Below are positions 23,301 to 34,100 of a stretch of 64,000 nucleotides of DNA, in pieces. Positions within the stretch are counted from its first letter, which is position 1, and each line of letters starts with the position of its first letter. The stretch is from contig NW_019716264.1 in the NCBI RefSeq assembly GCF_900074925.1, positions 1 to 64,000 on the forward strand. The letters run 5' to 3'. Made by a program: the position numbers and the translations under genes. Origin of the DNA: Ramularia collo-cygni (taxonomy: Eukaryota > Ascomycota > Dothideomycetes > Mycosphaerellales > Mycosphaerellaceae). A model generated the notes under the pieces. The model made no database searches, was not told the DNA's origin, and worked only from the letters and a program-made list of their open reading frames with translations.

Positions 23301-24194
23301 AAGCTCAGTGGTGACGACTTCCCCGTTCAGCCACAGGGTCCTGAGATCCTTGAGACGAGATCCCAAGTCTGGGTATCTGGTCAACACTGCGGCCAGAAGT
23401 GTGGGTGTCATCAGAGTTTCATTCACACGTCTCGAGGCGAGCAGCTCGATGAGAGTCGAGGGATCGTAGCTCATTTCGTCCGGCACGGTGATTACAGTAG
23501 CGCCACGCAGTAGAGGACGTATGATCTCCCAGACGAAAAAGACGTTGGCCGCAACCCGATCGCCGGGTCGGACGTCGGAGATGCCAAAACGCAAGTCGTA
23601 TGACAGGACTGATGCCCGGTGGGGATTCGCGATGCCTTTGGGACGACCAGTGGTTCCTGATGAGTATGCTACAAAAGCCAATCGATCGAGGTCGTTGACT
23701 GGGGATTGGCCGTTGGATGCGGTCTTCCCGTCTTCATTGGCTTCGTGGCCATTGACTTCAGCTTCCAACTCAGCTGGGTCGTGGTGACCATTCGTACAAG
23801 CCACTTCGTCAAGGGCAATGGTGGTAATTCCCTGCTTGATTTTCCCGGTCTCGGAAACATTCGTTATGACTACCACGGGCCTTGCATCGTCAATAGCATC
23901 TGCGAGCAAATCGGGTGGGTATGCCAACTCGAGCACCAAATAGGCCCCACCAGCTTCGAGTGCTGCAAGACAGGCAATCACATAATCGGCACTGCGTGGT
24001 AAGAGAACGCCAACCAGACTATCTCTCTGAACGCCATACTTTTTCAAGCGGGCTGCAAGTTCGTTAACCTTGGCGGCGAGTTGGGCATACGAGTAGGTTG
24101 CGTGCTCGTCTTCGAGAGCAGGTGCATCTGGGGTGGCTGCAACTTGGTCGGCAAACAGGGCTGCCAGATCTTTGGAGGTGTCGATTATCGGCAT
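20304..24194 (-). CDS. NRPS-like A-T-R-SDR carboxylic acid reductase, glycine betaine reductase type
   Basis: One uninterrupted frame of 1296 residues with four modules. The adenylation domain (about 1-530) has AYSSGTTGRPKG near 180 and YKTGDL near 420. The carrier domain has FFDLGGHSL near 583, with the serine for phosphopantetheine. The thioester reductase domain has LLTG, one unknown residue, then TGFLG near 668. The C-terminal short-chain dehydrogenase has VITGASSGIG near 1055 and the catalytic YSASK near 1202. The order A-T-R-R2 with a terminal SDR is that of Aspergillus nidulans ATRR, which reduces glycine betaine through betaine aldehyde to choline, and of Cochliobolus NPS10-like proteins. 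I infer the same chemistry from architecture and length; the substrate pocket was not compared. No condensation domain, so it makes no peptide bond. Confidence 0.88.
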   Translation of the reverse strand: MPIIDTSKDLAALFADQVAATPDAPALEDEHATYSYAQLAAKVNELAARLKKYGVQRDSLVGVLLPRSADYVIACLAALEAGGAYLVLELAYPPDLLADAIDDARPVVVITNVSETGKIKQGITTIALDEVACTNGHHDPAELEAEVNGHEANEDGKTASNGQSPVNDLDRLAFVAYSSGTTGRPKGIANPHRASVLSYDLRFGISDVRPGDRVAANVFFVWEIIRPLLRGATVITVPDEMSYDPSTLIELLASRRVNETLMTPTLLAAVLTRYPDLGSRLKDLRTLWLNGEVVTTELARWALKALPQVRLLNCYSACETHEIACGDIGQMLEDSTVSQAVNCPVGQPLEPENIHVLDENGKEVERGTTGELFVGGALLARGYLNRPETTAEAFVSDPFSSXEGARMYKTGDLAVLLPSGLLEISGRLTGLIKLRGYSVVPGKVEGTIHDHLAVKNCVVAAHGDGLDRQLVAYFVRDTDVSSDRPAVEVDELGHSPSARKSISAYLAQYMLPTIWIELESIPTHPVSGKADFKALPAPPTAKNVLPEVVKDPIGIDAVAEVWSEVLGAPKSALKKDTNFFDLGGHSLSLAELAGKLSRAFGFRIPAGRLASPATLESHLHTVREVRDGQIAAVQADLPAALRRDTRLDFEPKEGSKFKTLKDAKTVLLTGXTGFLGAFLLSDLMQNTSARVVCIVRSPQPSDEDKPRATAAMRKNLIGFGIWQDSIMERVEVLPANLERKRLGLPQDVFDDLASRVEVIVHAAASVNLVYPYAALRNANVEGTREILRLACIGGATVQYVSTNGVLPASQSGHGWPEDSMLYVDAVPEKIPDGYGQSKWAAEQLVLESGRRGLPVRILRAGTISGHSATGAANAWDLLTALFVESIHLGYYPDVEGWRAEMTPVDFVAKAIVHLGNQAHAKQLVFHLGDPSPVDAKTVFDHFAELGYATQPLPFEDWVALWTEKRGSARGGEGAFCVDILRSGMPSVDFLRDIVVLNNAQTRPFRAIVERPKVDCRLLETYTRHWFARGWLKTPPTQHFALGGSSRAVRKSMLAGKVAVITGASSGIGAAVAAALAKEGCHLVLAARRAKVLEDLKLRLAVRDGKVLTKATDVIDKKAVDALFRETESELGPIDILVSCAGVMYFTMMANAQTEEWNRTVDVNCKGLLHCLSNIVPPMIQRGSGHIVAISSDAGRKVFPGLGVYSASKFFVEATLQALRVETAGKGLRVTSVQPGNTETDLLGMSTDAEAIEAYGKPSGAKILEPSDVAASIVYALKQPEHVAVNEIMIEPRDEPI

Positions 24195-25499
24195 CGTGAC
24201 TGTCTGTCCAGTGTGTGTGAGGGTATTGAAAATCGGATTCCTAGGAAGCCAGCAAGCATGCGTGCTGTCCGGTCTCTCCTAAATTCAGACTGGCGTTTGA
24301 TAATTTCCAGACATTGAATCTGGGGAAGGGTTGGAAGAGTTGTGGGCAGGGAGATCAAGTGTGTGTTTGCGGGTGCAAAGGAATGGAAATCCGCTGTAAA
24401 GACAAGTGCCATCATCACAGGCAGGTTCTCGACTTCTCAACAGGGTAAAAGTACCCACTGCTACTGAACTCAAGACTCCGCTCCACTGTTTTGACAAGTA
24501 CATGGAGATTTCCAAGAGAAGGAGCGAGGCAAGCCTGCTTTGCTTGACGCACATGAGCGACTATTCTGCGCTCCGTGACATGGGCGAGATAAGATGCAGC
24601 GAATAACACCGAGTGGAAAGCCGCCAAACGCGCACATCATCCTCGGCCTCAATCTGTTGGTCATATCAGATGCAGCTACGACGTTGTACGTAAAGTTGGA
24701 TCAACTTCTGGCCGTCGCCTATGACGTGCCGTTCCATCACCTACCTTACCTCTTTCACCCTTCCTTACGTGGTGCGGGAACGGAGGTCTGGTGGCAGCCC
24801 GACGAGACGGCCACATTCTGGCCACAATCAAGCTGGACTGCAGTACCTGCGACACGCCCGGCTGCCGTTCCATTCAGCCCATCGCAAAGGTGGGATGGGA
24901 GGCGTGCGCTGTCCGCGGCACGAGAATGTCCGTGGTGATGATCGGGTCGGATCGCGAGCGAGCGATGGCGAGCTCTCCTCGGCCGTCCACTGGCCAGATA
25001 TCGAAAAGCAACGCAAACACGCCCATTCACTTCATACAACGTCCCCGGGGGTTGATGAGCGTGACAACTTTGTCCCTGGAACTCAACATGCGAAGGTGAA
25101 GTGGAAGGCAAACTTTGCAAGGCTTCCAGCGCCATGGATCTGAGCACGTGGGAAATCGAGGTGTGCTCGTCTATCCGAGTTTATCCGATGATTTCAACCA
25201 TGTACATTACTCAGCCGCCAAGACATAGGATCAAAACGATTTGTGCCGAATATCAGTAACATCGAAGCCACATTCAAGTCTCGGCAGAATGTCTAGTTCT
25301 GGTTGTTAAATCTGCTTGCTCGTGAGCATGGCCATCGATGTATCGCAAAGACAGCCTATAGATAGTGAGCATGATGCAAAGATTTAATGAAGTCAACCTC
25401 GAAGACAGCGCCAAGTTGTTCATGCTATACATTAGTTTACGATATACATTGATCGCAGGCGGGAAAATCTGTGTCTGAAATACCACCCTCTGGCATATC
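24195..25499. other. long intergenic region upstream of the reductase
   Basis: 1.3 kb between the reductase start codon and the GMC stop codon. Frames of up to 140 codons overlap on both strands in the GC-rich part (24720-25150), but none has family-like content or convincing splice sites. It probably holds the reductase promoter and the GMC 3' region. Confidence 0.45.
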
Positions 25500-27399
25500 T
25501 CACAATTGCAGCTCCTGCTTAACGTCCTCTGCAATCTTTTCAGCCAACATATAGACAGTAGCCTGAGGATGTCCCGGCGGCAAGAACGGAAAAGACGAGG
25601 CATCCACAACACGCAATCCATCCACACCATATACTCGAGCTTTGGAATCCAGCACAGCAAGCGGGTCACTCCTTCTTCCCATCTTGCAAGTTGCAGAGGC
25701 ATGGTAGAGTTGAATCATAGACTGTTGAATGAACGCCAGTATCTGCTCATCAGACTCGACTTCCAGACCCGGGAAGTACTCCTCCCCGATAGTGACGTTC
25801 GACATGTGACTCCAGATTAGTCGCAATCGTTTAAAGGATGCCACAGCCAAGTCTTTATCCTCGGAAGTAGTGAGCCAATTGGGATTGATCACGGGCGGAA
25901 CAGACGCATCTGCAGAGGAAATTGTGACGTTTCCTTTCGAAGATGGGCTGACGAGACAAGCGGCCAAGGTAGCGTAGTTGTACCCATCAGCAGGATCCGC
26001 AGTCATGGAGTTTTCAAAGTCGCCGGCATAACCATTTTGGACCAAATACTCGATCTGCGGCCAGTCGGATGGGAAGTCTTCTAGAGCTTGGAGCGTACTG
26101 TTTTGAAGTAGCTCCGGAGCTGAGTCTGACAGGCGTTCGAAAGCAAGTAAAGAAGGAGGACTAGCTAATGGACCGGTTCCATTGGCAATGAATAGTTCTA
26201 CCGCCATTGCGGCATACGCTGGGTTGTTGACACTCTCGGATCCAGTCAAGACATTAACGCGGTATGAAATTCCCCACAGCGGCTGGTCCCATAGATCTTG
26301 GCCAACTCCTGGAAGGTCTGCAACCACCGGAATGTTCAACCGCTGCAGAGTTTCCCGGGGACCAATTCCAGAGACCATCAAAAGCTGTGGAGACTGGAAG
26401 GCACCTGCTGATAAGATGACCTCTTTGTTCGCGGTAAGCGTGAAGTTCTTACGGCCAGCTTGAAGAAGCACACCTGTGGCCTTGGTCCCGTTGAACACCA
26501 CTTTACGAGCGAAGCAGTGAGAGTAGGTTTTCAGACCGGTTGTTCTCATTGCATAGTTTAGAAAGCTGGTCTGAGAAGACGAACGGTGCTGATTGTCTGG
26601 CTCGATCGTTGACGGACACCAAGATGAGCCTGATAGTTGCCCGCTCAGGAAACCTTGCGGGTTCGTTGGAATCCCGATCTTGGCCAGGGCGAGTTGTGTC
26701 CATGACGCGATCGGGTACGCCCAGTTGCCCCAAGTCACTTGTAGTGGCTGGTTGGGGTATAAACTGTTGTTGAATGCAGAGCTTGCGAATTCCACGCTGG
26801 AATTCGCAAAGCGAAGGTCTGAATTAGGTGGCGTCAGCGTCACGCTTCGCTGGAAGTACTTCATGAGGTTGGACAAGGCATAGCTGTTGTCGTCGACCTC
26901 TTCCGCCCAGCGCTGGTAGGAGCCATTCGTCCCACGATGAAAGGCCATGTAATTACGTGCACTTGATCCACCAATCGTCTTGCCCCGAGCATATTGAATG
27001 CTTCTATTGTTAGCACCGGCCTGTGGAGTGGTCACGAAACCCCAGTCGATCAAAGGTTGGTTATCGTCCGGGCTCGCTCCGACGAACTGAGTGAAGGCAA
27101 GTCCTGGAATGACACTACGATCGTTAGCAGGACAGCCGCATGTCGACTGTTGGGCGAGCATACGAGCCATTGCCATTGTCCATCTGGTAATAGCCGCCAG
27201 CTTCCACTACCGCAACGGAAACGTTCCGGTTCTCTGCCAATCTCGCAGCGATGGTAAGTCCAGCTGTGCCTCCGCCGATCACAACATAGTCATAGCTCGC
27301 ATTGACGCCAGCTACACCGTAAGAGTTCCCTAGAGGGTCGAACGTCGATGAAGTTTGGAGCAAAGCCAAAGTGGCAAGGCAGAAAGAAAGTCGCGACAT
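25500..27399 (-). CDS. secreted GMC-family FAD oxidoreductase
   Basis: Exons are 27399-27164 and 27114-25500, giving 616 residues. The 49-bp intron (gtatgc to cgtag, with branch tgctaac) removes an in-frame stop and restores family sequence. A signal peptide (MSRLSFCLATLALLQTSS) leads into the ADP-binding fold VVIGGGTAGLTIAARLAE with the acidic strand end VVEAGG. ARGKTIGGSSARNYM is the first GMC signature, and SAGAFQSPQLLMVSGIG the second. The C-terminal catalytic pair lies in YHASATCKMG and PPGHPQATVYM. Such enzymes oxidise primary alcohols (aryl-alcohol oxidase, glucose oxidase and choline dehydrogenase relatives); the signal peptide points to the secreted group. It is transcribed in the same direction as the reductase and thiolase genes. 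Confidence 0.92.
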
Positions 27400-27701
27400 G
27401 GTCGGTATGTGCCTTACCTGGATGAGCTGACATTATATATGTGCCTCTGTAGGTGCGCTATCGCTCGTGTGTCTCCGGACAATGATGTAGGACGGTACAG
27501 AGTTTGGACTAACATGCTTCTAGTGAACCTCTGTCGTCATTGTTCCTCATTGAAAGCGTGAAGATTTTCAGTTTCGCAATGCCTGAATCGAGAAGAGAAT
27601 TGTAGATCTGCTAAGATAGCCGCCAAAATCAGTTGTGAGCAAGTCATACTTTCAAATTTTTCCTTTTTGAATGTCATAGGAGGTTGAATGGCACAAGTTC
27701 A
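27400..27701. other. intergenic, GMC promoter
   Basis: 302 bp between the thiolase stop and the GMC start, both on the minus strand. No other feature is seen. Confidence 0.5.
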
Positions 27702-29103
27702 TCAAACGTTCTGCTCGTTCACAAACAGCCCTGCCATTCCTAGCAGTGATATCGGATTAGCGTGGTTCGTGTGGCNGTTGTCCAAATGTGTTACTCACCC
27801 ATTCCCGTTCCAAGACACATGCTTGTGAGCAGGATCTTCTTCTTCGTCCTGCGACACTCGCTCAATCCTGTCACGATTTGTCTGACTCCAGTCATGCCAA
27901 ATGGATGGCCCAGCGCAATCGCTCCGCCTCGCGGATTCATCACTTCCCAGTTCAGGTCCAGTTTGTCTCGACAGTAGACAGCCATCGACGCGAAAGCCTC
28001 GTTGATCTCAACGACATCAACATCTTTCTTCAAGTCCAGTCCCACCTTTTTGAGCAGTTTGGGAATGGCCAATGAAGGACCAATGCCCATGATCCGGGGT
28101 GGAAGACCTGCAAGTGCTGTCGCAGCATACTTGCCAAGGATTGGCTGGCCCAGTTCGAGCGCTTTGGACCTCTTCATCAATAATAACGCGGCTGCGCCAT
28201 CCGTTACTTGGCTGGAGTTGCCCGCGGTACTTCGATCTCCGTACTCCTGGAACGAGCCCGGCAGTTTGGAGATTTTGTCGTAGGTAGTGCCCCATCGGAT
28301 CTCATCCTGCTCTATGAGAACTTCTTGACCATCCTTCTTGACAGTGATCGGAGCGATTTCATCTGCAAACCAGCCCGCTTTCTGAGCAGTCTCTGCTCGT
28401 CGATATGATTCCACGGCATATCTGTCTTGCTCTTCGCGAGTTACGTTGAACTCCTTGGCAACAATCTCGGAAGTACCGCCTTGCAAGTGTGTCAACGAAC
28501 GCGCTGCCAGCCTGCTCTAAAACCACTCACCCATTGGAATCATGCAGTCTCTCGCATCTTGATTCTGCAAGACTTCTTCCACGAATTCGCGATCGAGTCT
28601 AGGGATTGGTGTACTCAACAGCTCAGCACCTACCGCGATACCAACATCGATCACTCCGGTTGCTATGGACGTCGCTATATGCTGGGTAGCAGTCAAGCCA
28701 GACGAACAGAACCGCGAGCTTGACGAGGCGGCTGTGGTGGAGGGGAAGCCAGCGGCGAGTGCTGCGACACGGCAATAGTACGATGCTTTACCGTCACGGA
28801 CGTTGCCCAGACAGATGTCCTCCACGAGCGATGGGTCCATGTTCATACGCGTTCGGACCTGCTCTAGGATCTTGAAGGTCAGGCCATCGAGCAAGGTATC
28901 TTTCATAGCACCTCGACCTGCTTTGGTCAAAGGAGTCCTCAGGGCCAGAGTGATAACCACATCATCGGGAAGCTTCTGGGTGCTTGAGCATCGTGTGAGA
29001 TGTTTTCCGTCAGAGTGAATCTTGAGACATACATCTTATCCAACGGCGTTGCCAAAGGATTCAGCTGCGTGGCGAACTGGGAGACGCGATCCATGGTCGT
29101 CAT
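27702..29103 (-). CDS. 3-ketoacyl-CoA thiolase, peroxisomal
   Basis: Exons are 29103-29033, 28982-28531, 28479-27799 and 27739-27702, giving 413 residues. Introns of 50, 51 and 59 bp all have gt donors and ag acceptors. The last exon encodes only about 12 residues (ending FVNEQNV). The enzyme catalyses the final thiolytic step of fatty-acid beta-oxidation, releasing acetyl-CoA. The nucleophilic cysteine is in SSRFCSSGLTA, the histidine in GGAIALGHPFG, and the second cysteine in TSMCLGTGMG. The N-terminus has RVSQFATQL at residues 5-13, which fits the PTS2 peroxisomal signal except for phenylalanine at position five. The start was chosen because it places that signal near the N-terminus; a second ATG three codons later would also work. 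Confidence 0.92.
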
Positions 29104-29602
29104 CGTGTGCGTCGGAGAAAGGCGAGTCTCGACCGTAACTGTCTGAATTGAGGCGGCGATAAGATTGTCGTTTGCTTTGGAGCGCTCTCTCACTTGGACT
29201 GCTCCCTACTACACTTCTCAATAGCATTCGATGCCCTCGGCAGTAAGATGCGGGGCGAGAGGGCAGCCGCCAGCGGCCGAAACAGAAGTCGATCTTGCCT
29301 CTTACTTTGAAACCTGATGGCAAGTGCAGCTGACGCTCTGCGACTGGCCCATCCGTAAGTTATGTTATGAGTGTGATGGGCCCGTCAACAGTGGACGGTG
29401 TTGCGCAGCGATCGCGTCGGAGCAATCAATGGTCGCGTTGCGGAAGCAAGCATTTCTGCGACATACCTTACAGTTAGCGCCTTGGGGGTCTGAGCATCTG
29501 AGACTCCGTCGTCTCATCGAAGCTCACTCTCAGCTCAAATTGCCCGTGATTCCAGCCGGCGTCAGTCCTGGTCTCTCAACAACAAACCACATTGCAACTA
29601 AA
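29104..29602. other. divergent promoter region, thiolase and P5C reductase
   Basis: 499 bp between two divergent start codons. No additional gene is recognised. Confidence 0.5.
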
Positions 29603-30503
29603 ATGGCGCCAGACTTGCACTCCCAGAAGATTGCCTTCATAGGCACGTTAGCACCGCCCGGTTTTCAGATTCGACAGAAATTAACTTCGCGCAGGCGGCG
29701 GCAACATGGGACAGGCAATCATTGCCGGCCTGCTGAACAAAGGTTTCCCCAAGAGCCAAATCACCGTCTCGGAGCCATGGGAAGTCAACCGCCAGAAGAT
29801 GGCTGATCTGGGTGTGAATGTCACCACGGACAATTTGGAGGCGGCCGGCTCGGCCAACATCGTGATCTTGGCCGTCAAGCCTCAAGTTGTCAAGACGGTC
29901 TGCGAAGAGCTCGCTTCGTCCAGCTACTCCTCCGACAAGTCACTTCCTCTGCTTGTATCTATTGCTGCCGGAGTTACCGGTGCAAGCCTCAAGAAGTGGA
30001 GCACGACAAAGGATGGAAAGTCGCTGCCGATTGTGCGAGTGATGCCCAACACACCAGCACTGTTGGGTGAGGGTGCCAGCGGTGTCTATGCAGCAGAAGA
30101 GGTCACCGAGGAGCAGAAATCGCAAGTCAACGCTCTGCTGAAGAGTGTGAGCCGTGCCACAGAATGGGTCGACAGGGAGGATCTCCTTGACGTGGTCACT
30201 GGACTTTCAGGCAGTGGCCCGGCCTACATCTTTGCTTTTGCAGAGCACCTCATTGCCAGTGCCACCAAACTGGGTCTCTCAGAGGAGCAGGCAACGCGAT
30301 TGGCAACCCAGACCTGCTTGGGCGCTGGTAGGATGCTCGTTGAGGCGTCTGAGCAGCCGGCTCAGCTTAGGAAGAATGTGACGAGCCCAAATGGCACCAC
30401 ACAAGCGGCATTGGAGAGCTTCGAGGCTTCTGGCTTTGCTGCTATTGTCGACAAGGCTGTCAAGGCGGCTGTGTCTAGAAGCGAGGAACTTGGTCGCGCA
30501 TAG
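29603..30503 (+). CDS. pyrroline-5-carboxylate reductase
   Basis: Exons are 29603-29642 and 29695-30503, giving 282 residues, the usual length. It catalyses the last step of proline biosynthesis, NAD(P)H reduction of pyrroline-5-carboxylate to L-proline, in the cytosol. The N-terminal Rossmann motif FIGGGNMG is complete only if the 52-bp intron is removed from AG/GCACGT to gcgcag, that is with a GC donor rather than GT; an attaac branch site supports it. Other landmarks are LAVKPQ, VRVMPNTPALLGEGASG and the C-terminal signature DVVTGLSGSGPAYIF. The 3' half is typical, with TSPNGTT and a dimerisation helix bundle. Equivalent to yeast PRO3. Confidence 0.95.
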
Positions 30504-31144
30504 ATTGTGTGCAGCTGAACAAGCATTCGGATCAATGAGAACTCCGTGTCAGATCTGTCGTGAGTGGTAACGCGGTCGGGTGGGTAGGAGCAGCCTGCCA
30601 ACGGACTATCTTCAGCCTAAAGCATCATCCCACGTCTCCGTGCAAGCACTCTCTTTTCGTGTTTTCCTCATACCCTTTCGTCGTATTTGTCGCATTTGTT
30701 AGGTTACTTGTAGGTGGTGCGAGAATACACCTGGAAATCATGCCTTCTAGCACTCCATTTTCACAATTGCGGTCAAAGAATCGTGAACCCGGGAAAATTG
30801 GCCAATCTCCCACACCAGCCGCCAAATAGGCCGTGAAAGAGTAGCAGACATCGAACACTCATCTGAAAGCCAAATTAGCTGGACTTCAATGTTGCTGCCG
30901 TCGCGAAGGAGGCATTAGTGGAAAATATCGCTACCCCAACCCTAACCCTAAGCTCCGTGATGAAAATAATATTGCTTGAACTGGGAACATGGGCATGAGG
31001 CAGCCTTATCAAACATTGGTGTGGTTCGCTCTCAACTGGAACGTCCGAGGAGTTTGCGAAGCTGTAGTCCTTGAGGCTGCACATTTCACTCCGATAGGTT
31101 GAGGTGCTGTACGAATGTGTACTCATACGACCACAGACTGCTAT
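30504..31144. other. convergent intergenic region
   Basis: 641 bp between two convergent stop codons. It contains the short telomere-like sequence at 30934-30951. Otherwise nothing is recognised. Confidence 0.5.
30934..30951. repeat. interstitial telomere-like repeat
   Basis: CCCCAA followed by two CCCTAA units, the complement of the common fungal telomere repeat TTAGGG. Only 2.5 units, in an intergenic region. Confidence 0.6.
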
Positions 31145-34100
31145 CTAATCCAACTCATCATCATCATCTTCATCCTCATCCTCGTCCTCGTCCTCCTCCT
31201 CGTCATCTTCTTCATCCTCGTCCTCCGTCACCTCACCACCGAGCTCCTTGACCTTGGACTTGTACTCGTCCCGTTTAGATTCAATATCGCTGAGAACGAG
31301 CAACATGGTGTCAAGCTCCTCCTTGGCAGCCTTTTCATCTTGCTTCGCCTTGGCAATGCCAGCCTCAAGCTTCTCCAGCTTCTCCTTGGCGCTCTCCTCG
31401 CTCTCCTTCAATGCAGCGACATCGGCTTCATGCTTTGAAAGTTCCTCTTTGGCCGCCTTCTCGCTTTCGCGCGATGCGGCAATGTCGGCCTCAAGTTTCG
31501 CCAGCTGCTCCTTTGCTGCCTTCTCGCTGTCCTGCGATGTGGCGACATCGGCCTCGAGCTTGGCAAGCTTCTCCTTATCCGCGCCGCTAGGTCCAGCAGC
31601 GGTGCTACCTTTCTTTCCACCTGCTTTTCCACCTTTGTCGGCAGGCTTGGCAGATTCTTTGGCAGCGTCGCGCTCCTTTTCGGCTGCTTTGATCGCAGCT
31701 TTGGCAGTGTCGCGCTCTTTCTCAGCAGATTTCACCGCAGCCTTGGCAGCGTCTCGTTCCTTTTCGACAGCTTTGATGGTATCCTTTGCGGCCTTTGACT
31801 CCTTTTCGGCGGCAGCGGTAGCGTCCTTTGTCGTTTTGACTTGCTTCTCGGCGGCCTGGACAGCATCCTGAGCAAGCTGCAGATCTGTTTCGAGAGTCTT
31901 CGCAGTATCCCTTGCAAGCTTCAATTCTTTCCGAAGAGCACTTGCGGCTTCTTTCGCTACCTCAAGCTCTTTTTCAAGATCCGCAAACCCGGCACGTTCG
32001 GTTTTCAGCTCTTCCTCTCGGCCGGCGAGCTCGTCCCTGACTCCCTCGAGCTGCGACTGGAGACTGTCCATCTCTTCGCCGCGGGCATCTACAGCTGTTT
32101 TGGCAATATTGAGTTTGGTCTCGGCAGCAGCAGCACTTGCCTCGGCGGCCTGCAATTTCTGTTCCGAAATGGCGTGCTTTCTTTGCAGTTCTTCAAGCTG
32201 GCGGGCCAGGTCTCGCTCACGCTTGATGAGCTCGTTGTGCTTCCCTGTGAGAGTTTCAAGCTGCTGCTTCACGTTTGTGTGACCCGTGGACTCAGCTCGA
32301 AGGGCGTTGCCTAGTTCAGCAAGACGCCGCTCGTACTCCTGGATCTTTTGCGCTGTGCCAGCTTCCCGCTCTCTCAAAGTGGCATGAGCTTGACGTTCGG
32401 CCTCTTGCTTTGTCTCTGCGATCGCACGTTTGTTCTGTGCGTCAGCAGCTTGTCGTTGCTGCTCGTTCTTCTTCTCCAGCTTTTGAATTTCCTTCTCGTG
32501 GCCCTGTTGCATTGCTTGGTTGATCTTTTTAAGACGCTCAACTTCTGAGTTGGCAGTTTGTACATCTTTGGCAGCAGTCATACGGTCTTGCTCGCCTCTC
32601 TGCCCTGCCTCGAGTGCTTCTTTTTGAGCCGACGCAAGGGCATCTTTGCTAGCTTGGATCTGTTGTCTTAGCTCGTCGAGTACATCGCGGTCGATGCCCG
32701 CTTCGACTGCAGAGGGAGGCAGAACCTCGACACCAGGGTCCTTGTCAATGGCTCTTCGTAGACGAGAATACTCCAACGCGAATAAGTCTGCGAATACCTT
32801 GCTCACCATACCATCTCCGGCTTCGTCGGACTCTAGATCGAGATCAAAATCACGAATTGCAGGTTGTCGGCGGAGCTGCAGAAGTGCTTCGAGATACTTC
32901 GTTCGACCAAGCTTCTGTTGCAGAATTGGTGCCATGGTCCGTCTCGGGATGGGCGAGTCCTTGGTGCTGAACTCGTAAACCGTCCCGAGGAGCACGGCAG
33001 CCAACCCAGTGATGGTAGGATCTTCTGTGGGGGTCTTCACCAATCCCACGAGACTCTGCAGTAGACTTGACCCTTCCGCCAAGAAGTCGTCGACACCTGG
33101 AGCGAAATCCCAAAGCAAAGTGGTCAGCAAGCTGGCATAGGCAGCACCCAGTCGCTCATCAACCGGCGCCTGTAGGGAAGCCTGCAATTGCGATCCGAGC
33201 CCTTGGATGCAGGTGACGACATCCTCGCCTTCACTCTCGTTGCCCTCCCGAACCGCAGCGAGAGCAGATTTCGCCTCGAGGTTGTCGGCCACCAAGCCTT
33301 GCACTATCCAAGAAGCGAAGACAACACTGTTGATGTCATCTCCGGACGGGTGGAGCAAAGTCAAAAGTACGTTGGCTGCTTCCTCTTGTTCCGCATGCCC
33401 GTGAATGGCGCGTTGAAGGAAATGAACCTTTATTCTATCATGGTTGGTGAGGTATGCCTGAGTCAACCCACAAGCTGCCGCTCGCAGCGAGGAGTCTGCT
33501 TGCGATTTGCTCAAAGCCAAGTCTAATAGAGCTTCGATAATGTACGTGCGACGGGTCTCCGCGCTGACACGTGCGCTGCCCTTTCCGGAGCCAGGATTCA
33601 AACGACTGCCGTTCGTTTTGGGTGCCTGTTGGGCCTGTTGTGAATTGTGCTCTGTGTCTGCGGGTGTGACAGTGGTCAGCGCAGCGAACTGCTCCTGTAG
33701 AGAAGGATTGTCCTCGATGAGCGCAGCGGCTGATCTCAGTGCTGTGGTCTGAATGGGGGTCGGCAGGTTGGAACAGAATCCGAGGTCGATCAAGGTTTGA
33801 GCGATTCCGGCCCTGAAAAAAGCAGCCTGGTTCTGCGCAGTCCCAGACTCGCCAGGAACTAGGAAAAGCCGGAGAAGTTGCAGCAGACCCCACGCAGCCT
33901 TCTCACGACTTTGTACCAGGAAGGCGGCCTCTAAGGGGTCTGAGGGAAATGCCTGTTGTAGCAGCTGAGCCATCTGAGCCACACATCCAGACTCGCGGAA
34001 CATAGTCTGGTTGCTTGCAGAGCCCTTGATGAGGTTCGCGAGAAGACTCAAGCAATCCTGGGCAGTGATGCCCGCCTCGGCGAGGCCCCCTTCGAGCTGT

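Noticed and set aside
24721..25147. Overlapping 130-140 codon frames on both strands
   Set aside because: GC-rich stretch with open frames in several phases, no motif, no splice context and no preferred start.
31248..31871. 207-codon plus-strand frame
   Set aside because: Antisense shadow of the Uso1 coiled coil; Ser/Ala/Phe-rich sequence is the expected complement of Lys/Glu/Ala codons.
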